This document shows, piece by piece, positions 36,209 through 44,378 of a stretch of DNA of 64,000 nucleotides. A model generated the notes under the pieces. The model saw nothing but the letters and a program-made list of their open reading frames with translations, was not told the origin of the DNA and searched no databases. A program made the translations under genes and the position numbers. Source of the stretch: Desulfomicrobium sp. ZS1 (lineage in GTDB: Bacteria; Desulfobacterota; Desulfovibrionia; Desulfovibrionales; Desulfomicrobiaceae); contig NZ_CP100351.1 in assembly GCF_024204645.1 (NCBI RefSeq), forward strand, positions 1,550,001 to 1,614,000. The letters are read 5' to 3'. Position 1 is the first letter of the stretch; the number at the start of each line of letters is the position of its first letter.

Positions 36209-37579
36209 CTATTTCACAAGCCAGTTTTCCAGATCCAGCAAATCCTGTTCGGTCAAGGTTCCAACAGCCTGCTTGAGCCGCAAACTGTTGAGAATGTAAT
36301 CATAACGGGCCTGGGCATGGTCGATGCTGACCAGTGCCAGGTCGCGTTCGGCGTCAAGGACGCCGAGGCTGGTGAACAATCCGGACAAGTAGCCTTCCTG
36401 CTTGGCTTCGAGGGCCAGCTTGTTGGCGTCAAGGGATTGCGCGAGCGCGTCCACCCTTTTGAGCGAACTGTCGACGCCGAGAAAGGCCGAACGGGTCTTG
36501 CGCGCAACCGACCGGGACTGCTTGACCAGATCCTGCCGGGCGATGCCGACCTCGTGCCGCGCAGAGCGGGTCTTGGAAGCGACTTCACCGCCCTGATACA
36601 GGGGCAGGTTGAACTGCACGCCGATCTTATACGTGTCGACCTCGCTGCTTCCACCGAAAAGCGAATCCTCGGTGTTCTCGTTGTCAAAGGAACTGACAAG
36701 ATCCAGCGTAGGATAATGGGCGGCGTTCTGACGCTTCACCTCAAGTTCGGCCACTTCCACGGCCTTCTTGCTCAGTTCGATGGCGGGGTTGCCTTCGAGG
36801 GCTCCGGCGAGCCAGGAATCCAGGGTCGGCGGCTCAGGCCTCTTCAGCTTGATGCTTGGTGCCAGAGGGATGAGATCGTCCACGGGCGCGCCAGTCACTT
36901 CGCTCAAGGCTTGCAGGGCATCGTCAAGCTTGTTGCGCGACTCGATGGTCAGGGCCTCGGTGGCCGCGAGGCGCGCCTTGGCGTCGTAGAGATCGGTGAT
37001 GGGGATGAGACCCATGTCCGAGCGGCCCTGGGCCAGTTCGAAGTGCTTCTCCACGGCGGCCTGCTCGACAAGGGCGTAGTCGAGCCGATCCTTTGCGGCC
37101 AGCGCCTGGAAATAAAGGTCCGAGACGCGGGTGATCAACTCCTGCCCGGCCAGGACGAACTCCATCTCCGAGCGGACGCGAACGATCTCGGCCTGCTTCC
37201 ACCCGGTGTAAGAGGCCCAGTTGAACAAAGGCTGAGTCAGGTTCACGCCATAGACGGTCGTTCCGTACTCGGAACTGCCGGAAGCATAGACCTCGTTGTC
37301 GCTGCTGACGATATCCTGACTCTTGTGCATATAGCTGCCGGTAGCCATCACCGTCGGAAGCATGGCGGCCAAAGCCTGCCGTTTCCCTTCCTGGGCGACA
37401 AAGGTCCGGAATTGATAGCTTTGAAATACAGGATCGTTTTGAACGGCCTGTCTGTACGTATCCAGCAGGCCTGTAGCGACAGCAGGCGTTGAAAAAGAAA
37501 GGAAAGCAAGAAGCGTGAGTAAAAATTTAATGCAGCGAACCAGAAAAATACCATTCAAAAAGGAAATAATCAGCCTCAT
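36209..37579 (-). CDS. TolC-family outer-membrane export channel
   Basis: This 456-residue outer-membrane efflux protein starts with a signal peptide (hydrophobic FLLTLLAFLSFSTPAVA, cleavage near residue 35). Two TolC-type repeats of long coiled-coil helices with beta strands follow; recognisable parts are DTYRQAVQNDPVFQSYQF at the mature start, YGVNLTQPLFNW, and in the second half IGVQFNLPLYQGGEV. The length fits TolC/AggA proteins. The ATG has a clear AGGAGG site 5 bases upstream. It is the first gene of the minus-strand block and is followed after 37 bases by the giant surface-protein gene, so it is very likely the outer-membrane channel for that protein. The promoter should lie in the AT-rich DNA to its right. 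Confidence 0.92.
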   Translation of the reverse strand: MRLIISFLNGIFLVRCIKFLLTLLAFLSFSTPAVATGLLDTYRQAVQNDPVFQSYQFRTFVAQEGKRQALAAMLPTVMATGSYMHKSQDIVSSDNEVYASGSSEYGTTVYGVNLTQPLFNWASYTGWKQAEIVRVRSEMEFVLAGQELITRVSDLYFQALAAKDRLDYALVEQAAVEKHFELAQGRSDMGLIPITDLYDAKARLAATEALTIESRNKLDDALQALSEVTGAPVDDLIPLAPSIKLKRPEPPTLDSWLAGALEGNPAIELSKKAVEVAELEVKRQNAAHYPTLDLVSSFDNENTEDSLFGGSSEVDTYKIGVQFNLPLYQGGEVASKTRSARHEVGIARQDLVKQSRSVARKTRSAFLGVDSSLKRVDALAQSLDANKLALEAKQEGYLSGLFTSLGVLDAERDLALVSIDHAQARYDYILNSLRLKQAVGTLTEQDLLDLENWLVK

Positions 37580-38204
37580 TGCTTCCTCCTGAAAAAATTT
37601 AAACGCCTGTAATACATAAAATTATGAAATTTTTTTGAACTAAAAATAAAAAACGTTAGAAAAATAGATAAAAAAAATATAATACTATAAATAAATATTG
37701 ATATGTATTACTAAATACTTAAAATACTTATTAATACTAGCTACATCGTATTTAAGACATACAAATTTTTATACATTCTATATCAAAACTTGTAAATAAT
37801 ACTCCTAATTATCAGGTAGTTGCAAGTATATTTATGAGCACTAAAACGCCCCCCTTTCCCAATTTTCCAGTCCATGAACAGTACACCTCGGGTTCGATAT
37901 GCGTGTCGCGGTATTCATGTGTCTTATGCGTCATGATAGGAAAAATGTTACGCATCAAACGCAACAGATCGAGAACAAAGAGGGAACAGAGAGAGGAACG
38001 GGCGTGGAATCGATGGATCCGGAATTGCTTCTTCTGAACATTCGTCTCATGTACTCTCTCCAAAGGCCTGCGGTTGGGTCTGAAATCCTGGCCCTGCCGG
38101 AGCAGGAACGCTTGAGATCACAGAAAGATCTTGATTTTCCAATCGCGACAAGACATATTGCCCATACTTATTTATAAATAGTAACGTTTTGTCTGGAAAC
38201 AACC
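37580..38204. other. very AT-rich intergenic region upstream of the giant-protein block
   Basis: The first 230 bases are almost entirely A and T, the most AT-rich DNA in the window. No convincing gene is present; short frames on both strands at about 37,810-38,180 lack ribosome binding sites and recognisable sequence. The region separates the divergent tolC-like gene and the AbiE antitoxin gene, so it should hold both promoters. I could not single out -35/-10 boxes in sequence this biased. Confidence 0.6.
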
Positions 38205-38798
38205 ATGAAACAGACACCGGAAGACATATTCCGAGCCAACGGCGGTCGGCTGCGCATGAGCGAAGCCATCGCGCACGGCATCTCCCGCTACATGCTCTAC
38301 TCCCTCAGGGACAGGGGCGTGATCGAGCAACTTAGCCGTGGGGTGTACCGCCTCGTGGAACTGCCCCCCATCGGTAACCCCGATCTGGTGACTGTCGCAC
38401 TGCGCGTCCCGAACGCGGTCATCTGTCTGATTTCCGCCCTCGCCTTCCACGAGATGACCACACAGATCCCGCACGGAGTCTCCGTGGCCATTCCACTTCA
38501 GGCGAGACGGCCGGAACTGGACCATCCTCCGCTGTTCGTGCACCGGTTTTCTGGTGCGTCGTACACGGCTGGCGTCGAAGAGCACCGGATCGACGGGGTG
38601 CCAGTCAACATCTACTCCCCTGAAAAAACCATCGCCGACTGCTTCAAATTCCGGAACAAGATCGGCATGGACGTAGTGCTGGAAGCGCTGAAACTCTACA
38701 AAACCAGAAAACCGTTCAAGCTCACAGCCGTGCTCAACTTTGCTACAATCTGTCGGGTTCAAAACGTGATGCGTCCCTACCTGGAGGCAATCCTTTGA
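38205..38798 (+). CDS. abiEi: AbiEi-family antitoxin (type IV toxin-antitoxin)
   Basis: This 197-residue protein has an N-terminal winged helix (EDIFRANGGRLRMSEAIAHG, then LYSLRDRGVIEQLSRGVYRL) of the AbiEi antitoxin family and the family's C-terminal domain (IDGVPVNIYSPEKTIADCFK, then VVLEALKLY). AbiEi represses its own promoter and counteracts the AbiEii nucleotidyltransferase toxin; the pair defends against phage by abortive infection. The toxin gene follows with a 4-base overlap (TTGA), the usual arrangement. It opens the decayed island that ends at the tRNA-Arg gene. Confidence 0.88.
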   Translation: MKQTPEDIFRANGGRLRMSEAIAHGISRYMLYSLRDRGVIEQLSRGVYRLVELPPIGNPDLVTVALRVPNAVICLISALAFHEMTTQIPHGVSVAIPLQARRPELDHPPLFVHRFSGASYTAGVEEHRIDGVPVNIYSPEKTIADCFKFRNKIGMDVVLEALKLYKTRKPFKLTAVLNFATICRVQNVMRPYLEAIL

Positions 38799-39696
38799 CA
38801 TCCGGCAAGAACGTCTCGGCATCGGTCAGGCAGCGCCTCTTGAACCGTGCCCACCATGACGGCAGGCCTTTCAATGAGCTTTTGCAGTACGACGCCATGG
38901 AGCGTTTTCTGTACCGCCTTTCCCGCTCTGCCCATGCGGACCGCTTTATCCTCAAAGGGGCACTGATGCTTAAAGTCTGGCGCTCCCCACAATTCAGGCC
39001 GACCATGGATATCGACATGCTTGGCAGGACAAGTCGTGAGGAAGCACTCATTCTCCGTCAAATCCGGGATATCATGATGATGGATGTGGGCATGGACGGA
39101 CTTTCGTTCGATCCTGATTCGCTCCGGACCGAGCGCATCACCGAGGACGCCGAGTATGAGGGAATCAGAGTGCGATTTCTCGGGAGCCTGGGCACGGCTC
39201 GAATCAACATGCAAATTGACATCGGCTTCGGCGATATCGTCCATCCCGACCCTGAGATGGCGGAAATGCCCACAATGCTCGATTTCCGGCCCCGCGACTT
39301 CTTTGCTACAGCCGAGAAAGTGCCATTGCCGAAAAATTTGAAGCCATGGTGTCTCTGGGCTCCCTGAACAGCCGAATGAAGGACTTCTACGACAAATGGC
39401 TGCTATCGAGACAATTCAACTTTATCGGGAAAAACCTGGCCGAGGCCATCAGATTGACGTTCAAACAACGGGACACTGTCTTACCTGGAGATATTGAAGC
39501 TTCCAGCCGGGATTTTGCAGAAGTTAAACAGACTCAGTGGACGGCCTTCCGCAAGAGACTGCAGCAGGAGCATGTCCCTGTTGCGTTTCAGAAGGTCACG
39601 AGAGCGCTTGAAATATTCCTAGTGCCGATCGCTACTTCGATCTCAGAACAATCAGAAACCCCAGAAACATGGATTGCCTCGGGTCCATGGTCCTGA
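38795..39696 (+). pseudogene. abiEii: AbiEii nucleotidyltransferase toxin, frameshifted
   Basis: The first frame gives the N-terminal two thirds of an AbiEii toxin: ALMLKVWRSPQFRPTMDIDM carries the nucleotidyltransferase D-x-D signature, followed by RINMQIDIGFGD. From about 39,287 the homology jumps to another frame: LLCYSRESAIAEKFEAMVSL, then MKDFYDKWLLSRQF. Adding one C in the run at 39,286-39,287 rejoins the two into a full-length protein of about 300 residues. The first frame instead ends at 39,367. The gene is therefore inactivated by a 1-base deletion, unless this is a sequencing error. The start is a TTG overlapping the antitoxin stop. Confidence 0.85.
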
Positions 39697-40209
39697 AGCC
39701 CAAGCATTTCACCCTTTCGCGGCCCTAGACAAGTCCCTTTCTCTTTTCACAGGTGAAAGGGGATTGCAGCACCGATCTCAAGTCCCCCGTCTCCTCCCCT
39801 GTATTTGCCGGGATGCTCCCGGCATCGCGGGACCATCCAGCCCACCATGATTGTCGTGCTACGCGACAAGCTGCACAAAGAATGCGTCGACCACATCCAA
39901 ACCTTCGTCGCAACCAGCGAGGAGCACGATGAACGAAAGCGCACAGCACCATATCCCTTATGAAGAGATCCTCCACGCCATCGCCATGGACGCCCATGCG
40001 AGCTGGACTGAACCAGACGAAATTTCACCAGACAGCCCTGACCATATTGAACACCCGGTTACGCGTTGTGGCCATTCGACCCATGCCTGCGCTACCCATG
40101 AATCCAGCAACAACAAATCCCGGAAATCACATATGAACGAAAGTCGGCAGATCAATGCCACCATACTCCGCCAACTGTTTGAAACCAAAGCCATACGGCT
40201 GGAGCGCGG
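39697..40209. other. decayed stretch between abiE and the IS66 remnant
   Basis: No intact gene is supported. A frame opening at 39,929 has a reasonable AGGAG site (MNESAQHHIPYEEILHAI and on) but becomes composition-poor and then runs out of frame across the IS66 fragment. It is probably a remnant joined to it. A short frame from 39,847 (MIVVLRDKLHKECVDHI) precedes it. I recognise neither. Confidence 0.4.
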
Positions 40210-40551
40210 CGCTACGCTCGCAACCAGTGGAGCCGGGCTGTGCGTTACGTGGACTGCGGATTGCTCACGCCTGACAACAACGCGGCCGAGAACGCCATCC
40301 GTCCCGTGGCACTGGGCCGGAAGAACTGGCTCTTTGCCGGAGTACCCAGGGGTGCCGACGCCAGCGCCATGCTCTTTTCCCTGGTGGAAACTACCAAGGC
40401 TAATGAGCTCGAGCCACAAGCCTACCTGAAATTCCTCTTCGAACGCTTCCCCGCAGCGCAGACCACGGAAGAAATGCGGGCGCTCATGCCGCAGCACGTG
40501 GACAAATCCCTTCTCCCAAGCCTCCCCAAGCCAAAGCCGCGCAAAAAGTAA
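40210..40551 (+). pseudogene. IS66-family transposase, C-terminal fragment
   Basis: About 113 codons match the C-terminal end of IS66 transposases: RNQWSRAVRYVDCGLLTPDN, then NAAENAIRPVALGRKNWLF, then ETTKANELEPQAYLKFLFER. The family is about 500 residues long, so three quarters is missing and there are no helper genes or visible terminal inverted repeats. It is a relic of an insertion sequence inside the island. Confidence 0.85.
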
Positions 40552-40654
40552 AGACTCCTGCTTCTATCGCAGATCAGGCACGTCCGGGGAAGATGCGGAT
40601 GCCTGAGCGCTTACAAAAACAAGGATGGCAGCACCTGCAATTCTGTCTATGGAC

Positions 40655-40874
40655 AACCCACAATCTTTGGAGAAGCTTGTCGCCAAGTAGGATCAAACCA
40701 ACGAGGCCCGGCATCTCCCAAGGCGAGAGGAACTGGCGCGCCCACATCTTTGCACAGTCACTGCGGTGCGGGGAAGTGTGCGGGGAAAGAAAAAGGGCTT
40801 GCTGGTGGTTTTCCTGTAAGCCATTGATTTCTTTAGCGTGCAATGCAAGAATCGTACTTGCGACCTGTAGCTCC
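40655..40874. repeat. diverged direct repeat carrying a copy of the tRNA-Arg 3' half (att-like)
   Basis: This stretch aligns in the same orientation with 42,680-42,978. Both begin at AACCCACAATC, share TCGCCAAG and ATCTCCCAAGG, then repeated GTGCGGGGAA units, AAAGAAAAAGGGCTT and TTGATTTCTTT. They end with the tRNA 3' half: ATGCAAGAATCG and TAGCTCC. The copy here stops in the anticodon arm and has several mismatches. It looks like an old attachment site left by integration at the tRNA. The rest of 40,552-41,002 holds no gene. Confidence 0.7.
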
Positions 40875-41002
40875 AGACCCCACTCGACCGTACGACTGAC
40901 CTGCCGAGAAATAGCTTGATAACGAAAGGAGTTAAGCATATTTCTTTCTAGGCAGTATTTTGTAATTGTTTTTCGAGATCTGTATGCGTTTTTTGAGGTG
41001 AC

Positions 41003-42529
41003 ATGAATTCAGCATCTGCCCAGAACCGACCTGCCGGGTATGCCTTCCTGATTGCACAGTTCAGCCTGCGCGTCCTGCCCAATTGGCACCGATCCTCGGT
41101 GCGGGCCACGGGCACCATACGCGCAGCAGTGCATGGTGACCATGTGGAATCCGTGTATCCGCCGTCCTACTGGCCCGGTGATGGTTTGGGCAATCATATG
41201 GAATTCGCCCTCAAGTATGATGGCGTCAATCCGGGCATTCTGGCCGCCTTGTTCGAGCAGGTTCCGGGTAGTGAAATCGCCGCCTGGATCGCCTCCAAAC
41301 CCCAGGGAAAATACGCCCGCCGAATCTGGTTCCTGTATGAATTCCTGACCGGCTCCGTGCTTCCGCTGCCGGACCTGACCTCGGGCAACTACGTCCCGGT
41401 CCTGGAACCGGATCTCTATTACACCGTGCCGGGCAGGCGGGTGTCCCGGCAACGCGTTGTCGATAACCAGCTCGGCGGGCCACATTTCTGCCCGGTTGTG
41501 CGACGCACCACCAAGCTCAAGGCCATGGAAGCCAGCAATCTGCGCGGACGCTGCGAGGATGTCGTGGCCGCATACAGGCCGGATCTCCTTCGCCGTGCCC
41601 TGAGCTACCTCTACACCAAGGAAACCAAATCCTCCTTTGAGATCGAGCAGGTCAAACCCAGCGCATCCCGCACGGAAAAATTCATCGGCCTGCTGGAGCT
41701 GGCCGAGCATCAGGACTTTTGCGCCAAGACCCAGCTCATCGATGTCCAGAACCGCATTGTCGACCCCAGATTTCAGGACACGGATTACCGGACCAACCAG
41801 AACTATGTCGGCCAGTCCATTTCCTATCAAAAGCAACTGGTGCACTACATCTGCCCCAGCCCCACGGATCTGCCTGCACTCATGGATGGCCTATTTGCCA
41901 CTCATCGCATCATGCTGGATGGTGATCCGCCCGCCGTGATCCATGCCGCCGTCGTTTCTTACGGATTTGTCTTCATGCATCCCTTCGAGGACGGCAACGG
42001 ACGTCTGCACCGTTTCCTGATTCACAACATCTTTTTTCTGCGCGGCTTGGTGCCCAAAGGGCTCATGTTTCCGGTCTCCGCCGCCATGCTCAAGAATCCC
42101 GGCCTTTACGATCAGTCCCTGGAGGCGTTTTCCGCCCCGTTGTTGCGCCTGGTTGATTACGATCTGGATGAGACCGGCAACATGACCGTGAGCACGGACA
42201 CCAGGAACCTCTACCGTGCCATCGACATGACGGCTCAGGCCGAAGCCCTGTACGAATTTGTCCTGCTGACCATCGAACACGAACTGGTCGAAGAGCTGGA
42301 TTTTCTGAACCGGTATGACCTCACCAAACAGGCTATCCAAAACATCATTGATATGCCGGACCGCCTGATTGATCTGTTCATTCAATTTTGCCTGCAAAAT
42401 AATGGGCACTTGTCTGTCCGCAAGCGTACTGCATACTTCGACTTTCTGACCGACGATGAACTGGCGCACCTGGAGCAGGCTGTCCAAGCCGGTTTCACCT
42501 CTGCCGCCGGGTCGGCATCAAAGGCATAA
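41003..42529 (+). CDS. Fic-domain protein (probable AMP-transferase)
   Basis: This 508-residue protein has a complete Fic active-site motif HPFEDGNGR at about residues 325-333. The catalytic His, the metal-binding Asp/Glu region and the phosphate-binding GNGR are all present. Fic enzymes usually move AMP from ATP onto target proteins. An upstream segment TKSSFEIEQ at about residues 212-220 resembles the autoinhibitory helix of class II Fic proteins, although the usual G/N after the Glu is Q. The N-terminal 200 residues and a C-terminal helix-rich part (VRKRTAYFDFLTDDEL) are unfamiliar. The start has a GAGGTGA site. The gene is directly followed by a broken pglX start, so it may once have been the first gene of a defence operon. 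Confidence 0.85.
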   Translation: MNSASAQNRPAGYAFLIAQFSLRVLPNWHRSSVRATGTIRAAVHGDHVESVYPPSYWPGDGLGNHMEFALKYDGVNPGILAALFEQVPGSEIAAWIASKPQGKYARRIWFLYEFLTGSVLPLPDLTSGNYVPVLEPDLYYTVPGRRVSRQRVVDNQLGGPHFCPVVRRTTKLKAMEASNLRGRCEDVVAAYRPDLLRRALSYLYTKETKSSFEIEQVKPSASRTEKFIGLLELAEHQDFCAKTQLIDVQNRIVDPRFQDTDYRTNQNYVGQSISYQKQLVHYICPSPTDLPALMDGLFATHRIMLDGDPPAVIHAAVVSYGFVFMHPFEDGNGRLHRFLIHNIFFLRGLVPKGLMFPVSAAMLKNPGLYDQSLEAFSAPLLRLVDYDLDETGNMTVSTDTRNLYRAIDMTAQAEALYEFVLLTIEHELVEELDFLNRYDLTKQAIQNIIDMPDRLIDLFIQFCLQNNGHLSVRKRTAYFDFLTDDELAHLEQAVQAGFTSAAGSASKA

Positions 42530-42533
42530 ACTG

Positions 42534-42683
42534 ATGGCCACCGTATCCGACCTCATGCCCACACCACACACCATGAACAAAGCGGTTCTCAAATCCTACG
42601 CTCCTGCCGCCCGTTTTGAATTCATTCAGGCAGTGACCGATCGCGCCAAGGTTTAGGGCCTGTCCGCCAAAGCCATCGAAACC
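42534..42683 (+). pseudogene. pglX: 5' stub of a BREX-type pglX DNA methyltransferase gene
   Basis: From the ATG at 42,573 the frame reads MNKAVLKSYAPAARFEFIQA, then VTDRAKV, a TAG stop at 42,654, and in the same frame GLSAKAIE. This matches the conserved N-terminus of PglX, the adenine methyltransferase of BREX phage defence (normally about 1,200 residues). The homology ends where the att-like repeat begins near 42,680. The gene is therefore both nonsense-mutated and truncated by recombination. It starts a few bases after the Fic stop codon; an ATG at 42,534 is an upstream alternative. Confidence 0.65.
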
Positions 42684-42978
42684 CACAATCCTTGGTCACG
42701 ATTGTCGCCAAGCAGGAGCAAACCAATGATGCCCTATCTCCCAAGGGGAGTGGAACTGGTGCACCTACATACTACAGGGCCAACTATGGTGCGGAGAAGC
42801 GTGCGGGGAAAGGTTCGAAAAAAGGCCTGCAAGCAATTTCCCCCTATGTCATGTGGGGCGCGGATTTGCGTGCGGGGAATGGTGCGGGGAAAGAAAAAGG
42901 GCTTACGAGTCGTTTACTCATAAGCCCTTGATTTCTTTGGTGCGCAATGCAAGAATCGAACTTGCGGCCTTTAGCTCC
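42680..42978. repeat. att-like direct repeat adjoining tRNA-Arg
   Basis: Partner of the diverged copy at 40,655-40,874, which is about 80 bases shorter. It covers the DNA downstream of the tRNA plus the tRNA 3' half. It contains three GTGCGG(G/A)GAA units near 42,789-42,890 and a small hairpin (AAGGGCTTACGAG / CTCATAAGCCCTT) just beyond the tRNA 3' end that could act as the tRNA terminator. Confidence 0.7.
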
Positions 42979-43014
42979 GGAGGCTAACGCTCTATCCAAC
43001 TGAGCTAATTGCGC
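42938..43014 (-). tRNA. tRNA-Arg (anticodon CCG)
   Basis: The 77-base sequence folds as a standard cloverleaf. The acceptor stem is GCGCAAT/ATTGCGC, the D arm GCTC-AGTTGGATA-GAGC, the anticodon stem TTAGC/GCTAA around the loop CTCCGGA (anticodon CCG, reading CGG), and the T arm GCAAG-TTCGATT-CTTGC. The 3' CCA is encoded. Its 3' half is duplicated near 40,835-40,874, marking it as an integration site. Confidence 0.95.
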
Positions 43015-43109
43015 ACGGGGAAAGACTGTCTATGCAGACGCCTCGCGCTTGTCAAGCTTTCGTGTCTGATATAGCCGGGTGGGCCATACTGAAATTTTCG
43101 AGGTGATCC

Positions 43110-43676
43110 ATGACAGTTGACCGACGCATAATCCTGGCCATTTCCGGGGCCAGCGGCATGGAGTATGCCCGGCTCCTGGCGCGGGCCTTGCGCGAGGCTC
43201 CGGGGCTTGAGTTGCATGGGATCATCTCCGACGGCGCGCGTCAGGTCTTTCGGCATGAACTCGATTCGGACCCGCTCGATCTGGAAGCATGCTTTCATTT
43301 CCTGTATGACCCTGCCAATATCGCGGCCGCTCCTGCCAGCGGTTCCTGGGAGCACTCGGGCATGATCGTCTGTCCGTGCTCCATGGCCAGCCTCGCCGCC
43401 ATCGCCACCGGGGTCGGTTCCAATCTGCTGCACCGCGCCGCCGACGTGACCCTCAAAGAGCGCCGCCCGCTGATTCTGGTGCCGCGCGAAACGCCCTTGA
43501 GCGAGATCCATCTCAAGAACATGCTCCGCGCCCACCGGGCCGGAGCCGTGATCATGCCGCCCTGTCCCGGATTCTATCATCGTCCGGAAACCATCGAGCA
43601 GCTCGTGAGCCAGTTCGTGGGCCGCATCCTCGAACAGCTCGGATTGCCCCACAGCCTCTACACTCGCTGGAGCTGA
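43110..43676 (+). CDS. ubiX: flavin prenyltransferase UbiX
   Basis: This 188-residue member of the UbiX/Pad1 family makes prenylated FMN from reduced FMN and dimethylallyl phosphate, the cofactor of UbiD-type decarboxylases. The flavin-binding start AISGASGMEYARLLARAL, the CPCSMASLAAIATGVGSNLL segment and the C-terminal LVPRETPLSEIHLKNML, then MPPCPGFYHRP, are all family hallmarks. The length is normal. The ATG has a GAGGTGA site. It is the first gene of a plus-strand housekeeping run; the M50 protease gene follows after 42 bases. Confidence 0.95.
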   Translation: MTVDRRIILAISGASGMEYARLLARALREAPGLELHGIISDGARQVFRHELDSDPLDLEACFHFLYDPANIAAAPASGSWEHSGMIVCPCSMASLAAIATGVGSNLLHRAADVTLKERRPLILVPRETPLSEIHLKNMLRAHRAGAVIMPPCPGFYHRPETIEQLVSQFVGRILEQLGLPHSLYTRWS

Positions 43677-43718
43677 AAGCAGTTGCCCGCCGGGACACTT
43701 GATGATAGCCCCAGGCCG

Positions 43719-44369
43719 ATGTTCGACATAACTCAGACACTCCATCATTTCTCCATTATCGCCCTGCCCTTCTTTCTTGGCATCACCTGCCACGAAGTCG
43801 CGCACGGCTATGTTTCCTACCTTATGGGCGATCCCACGGCCAAGCTGGCCGGAAGGCTGACCCTCAACCCGCTGAAGCATCTCGACCCCATGGGCACCCT
43901 GGTCCTGGTTCTGACACAGATGATCGGATGGGCCAAACCCGTGCCCATCAACCCCGCCTATTACAAGGACTACCGGCGCGGCATCTTCTATGTGTCCCTG
44001 GCCGGACCGATGGCCAACTTCGCGGTGATGATCTTCTTCGCCATCCTGCTCAAAATCATCATCGTCGCATCCCAGAATCCCGGATCCGCCGAATACGCGT
44101 ATATCCTGCGGCCCATGATCAACATCGCCGCGGCCGGCGTCTTCATCAACGCCATCCTCGGCACCTTCAACCTGCTGCCCATCCCCCCGCTGGACGGCAG
44201 CAAGATCCTGGCCTGCATGCTGCCCGGGCCCATGGCCGCGCGGTTCATGCAGCTGGAGCGCTACGGCTTCATCATCCTGCTTCTGCTGGCCTTCACCGGG
44301 GGCCTCGGCATGATTCTGTCCCCTGTTTCGGCTTTTGTGCAAAACATGATCATCAAACCACTGCTTTAA
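43719..44369 (+). CDS. site-2-protease-like M50 membrane peptidase
   Basis: This 216-residue membrane protein has four to five hydrophobic spans. The zinc motif HEVAHG is at residues 25-30, and the second conserved motif LLPIPPLDGSKIL near residue 150 supplies the Asp ligand. It belongs to the short M50B group (YwhC/SREBP-S2P-like) that cuts membrane-embedded substrates; the substrate is unknown. I prefer the ATG at 43,719, where homology begins, over a TTG at 43,683, although neither has a good ribosome binding site. It is 9 bases before trpS, so the two are probably co-transcribed. Confidence 0.9.
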   Translation: MFDITQTLHHFSIIALPFFLGITCHEVAHGYVSYLMGDPTAKLAGRLTLNPLKHLDPMGTLVLVLTQMIGWAKPVPINPAYYKDYRRGIFYVSLAGPMANFAVMIFFAILLKIIIVASQNPGSAEYAYILRPMINIAAAGVFINAILGTFNLLPIPPLDGSKILACMLPGPMAARFMQLERYGFIILLLLAFTGGLGMILSPVSAFVQNMIIKPLL

Positions 44370-44378
44370 GGTCCCGAC

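Noticed and set aside
37812-38177. Small frames on both strands (83, 67 and 92 codons) in the AT-rich gap
   Set aside because: No ribosome binding sites and no familiar sequence. A weak resemblance of the 92-codon frame to a small helical regulator was not convincing.
40593-40939. Short frames of about 110-120 codons on both strands in the left att-like repeat
   Set aside because: The DNA is explained by the diverged tRNA-linked repeat; no frame has a ribosome binding site or matches its counterpart in the right copy.
43683-43718. Upstream TTG start for the M50 protease gene
   Set aside because: It adds 12 residues unlike the family and has no Shine-Dalgarno site; the ATG at 43,719 begins the conserved part.
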